Source of the DNA: Odoribacter sp. UBA944
GTDB taxonomy: Bacteria > Bacteroidota > Bacteroidia > Bacteroidales > Marinifilaceae
Assembly: GCA_002293375.1 (NCBI GenBank)
Contig: DBDA01000032.1
Span: 41,314 to 57,004, forward strand
Direction: 5' to 3'
DNA: 15,691 bases
Positions 15,366 through 15,691 of this stretch are shown here, one piece after another. A program made the position numbers and the translations under genes. The notes under the pieces were generated by a model that was given only the letters and a program-made list of their open reading frames with translations, was not told where the DNA came from and did not search any database. The first letter of the stretch is position 1, and every line of letters starts with the position of its first letter.

Positions 15366-15438
15366 CACGGGTGGAGAGACTCGAACTCCCGACACTCGGT
15401 TTTGGAGACCGATGCTCTACCGACTGAGCTACACCCGT
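15366..15438 (-). tRNA. tRNA-Trp (CCA anticodon)
   Basis: A full cloverleaf of 73 nt can be folded. The acceptor stem ACGGGTG pairs with CACCCGT, the D arm is GCTC...GAGC, and the anticodon stem CGGT/ACCG holds loop CTCCAAA with anticodon CCA for UGG. The T arm GGGAG-TTCGAGT-CTCTC has one wobble pair. The discriminator base is G, typical of bacterial tRNA-Trp. The CCA tail is not encoded (CTT follows). It lies 18 nt before secE and 43 nt after tuf, with no promoter of its own in sight, so it is probably cut out of the long transcript. Confidence 0.97.
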
Positions 15439-15441
15439 AAG

Positions 15442-15465
15442 GAGGCCGGTCTTTCAACCGGCCTC
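15442..15465 (-). other. Perfect 9-bp hairpin between tuf and tRNA-Trp
   Basis: GAGGCCGGT (15442-15450) and ACCGGCCTC (15457-15465) pair perfectly around a 6-nt loop. On the minus strand it lies between the tuf stop and the tRNA, ending three nucleotides before the mature tRNA 5' end. It has no T run on the transcribed side, so it is a poor intrinsic terminator there. A 3' end or processing structure for the tuf mRNA is more likely. Confidence 0.6.
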
Positions 15466-15481
15466 TTTGTGTTATTTTGGA

Positions 15482-15691
15482 TTAATCCAGGATTTCAGTA
15501 ATCTGACCGGCGCCTACGGTGCGTCCGCCTTCGCGGATAGCAAACCGAAGACCCAATGAACAAGCCACCGGAGTCAGCAACTCTACCGTGATGGTCACGT
15601 TATCTCCCGGCATTACCATTTCAGTACCTGCCGGCAGGGTGATCTCGCCGGTTACGTCCATCGTACGCAGGTAGAACTGCGGACGGTATTT
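15482..15691 (-). CDS. tuf: Elongation factor Tu, C-terminal part (cut by window edge)
   Basis: The last 69 residues of EF-Tu, running in frame off the right edge with TAA at 15482-15484. EF-Tu carries aminoacyl-tRNA to the ribosome as a GTP complex. The visible part is domain 3: KYRPQFYLRTMDVTGEITLP, then MVMPGDNVTITVEL, then GLRFAIREGGRTVGAGQITEILD. The Ala matching E. coli Ala375, a kirromycin-resistance position, is kept. The segment ELLTPVACSLGLRF differs from the more usual E-L-I-x-P-V-A-L pattern, with Cys-Ser in place of the common residues. Domains 1 and 2 are outside the window. Confidence 0.97.
   Translation of the reverse strand, partial: KYRPQFYLRTMDVTGEITLPAGTEMVMPGDNVTITVELLTPVACSLGLRFAIREGGRTVGAGQITEILD

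Noticed and set aside
15348..15395. Extended secE start at 15395
   Set aside because: The extra codons lie inside the 3' half of tRNA-Trp and add residues not seen in SecE proteins.
1..15691. CRISPR array, insertion sequence, prophage, toxin-antitoxin or defence genes
   Set aside because: No regularly spaced repeats, transposase, integrase, flanking direct repeats or defence-type domains were seen. Every large frame is accounted for by a housekeeping gene or its shadow.

Overview
The window is chromosomal housekeeping DNA from a Bacteroidota bacterium, most likely order Bacteroidales. The support is the run tuf–tRNA-Trp–secE–nusG–rplK–rplA–rplJ–rplL–rpoB–rpoC–DUF3467, the style of the RpoB, RpoC and SecE proteins, promoters of the Bacteroidota type (TTTG, about 20 nt, TAnnTTTG), and the near absence of Shine-Dalgarno sequences. 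I see no mobile element, prophage, CRISPR array or sign of recent transfer, and no novel multigene system.

Layout, left to right. (1) 1-684, minus: the N-terminal part of a secreted TolC-family outer-membrane protein, cut by the window edge. (2) 907-2598, minus: ettA, a ribosome-bound ABC-F ATPase, with an intrinsic terminator (848-876) and its own promoter (2626-2655). (3) 2869-3867, plus: fbp, class I fructose-1,6-bisphosphatase, the only plus-strand gene, with a textbook promoter at 2815-2846. (4) 3890-4201, minus: a small DUF3467 protein that converges on fbp. (5) 4263-15691, minus: the transcription and translation cluster. In transcription order it runs tuf (3' end only), tRNA-Trp, secE, nusG, rplK, rplA, rplJ, rplL, rpoB, rpoC.

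How the genes work together. The cluster joins translation elongation (EF-Tu, the L11/L1 stalk proteins, the L10-L7/L12 stalk that recruits GTPase factors), protein export (SecE), the elongation factor NusG, and the two largest RNA polymerase subunits. None of the gaps in the cluster holds a TAnnTTTG promoter on the coding strand, so I infer one long transcript, with tRNA-Trp processed out of it. Its output could be tuned by three structures seen in the sequence: a 9-bp hairpin three nucleotides before the tRNA, a perfect 12-bp hairpin with an alternative partner between rplL and rpoB, and a strong terminator between rpoC and the DUF3467 gene.

The best leads in an otherwise ordinary region are RNA-level: the rplL-rpoB switch-like hairpin, the terminator in front of the DUF3467 gene, the long inverted repeat shared by the 3' ends of fbp and DUF3467, and a structured, gene-free GC-rich stretch between the ettA and fbp promoters.
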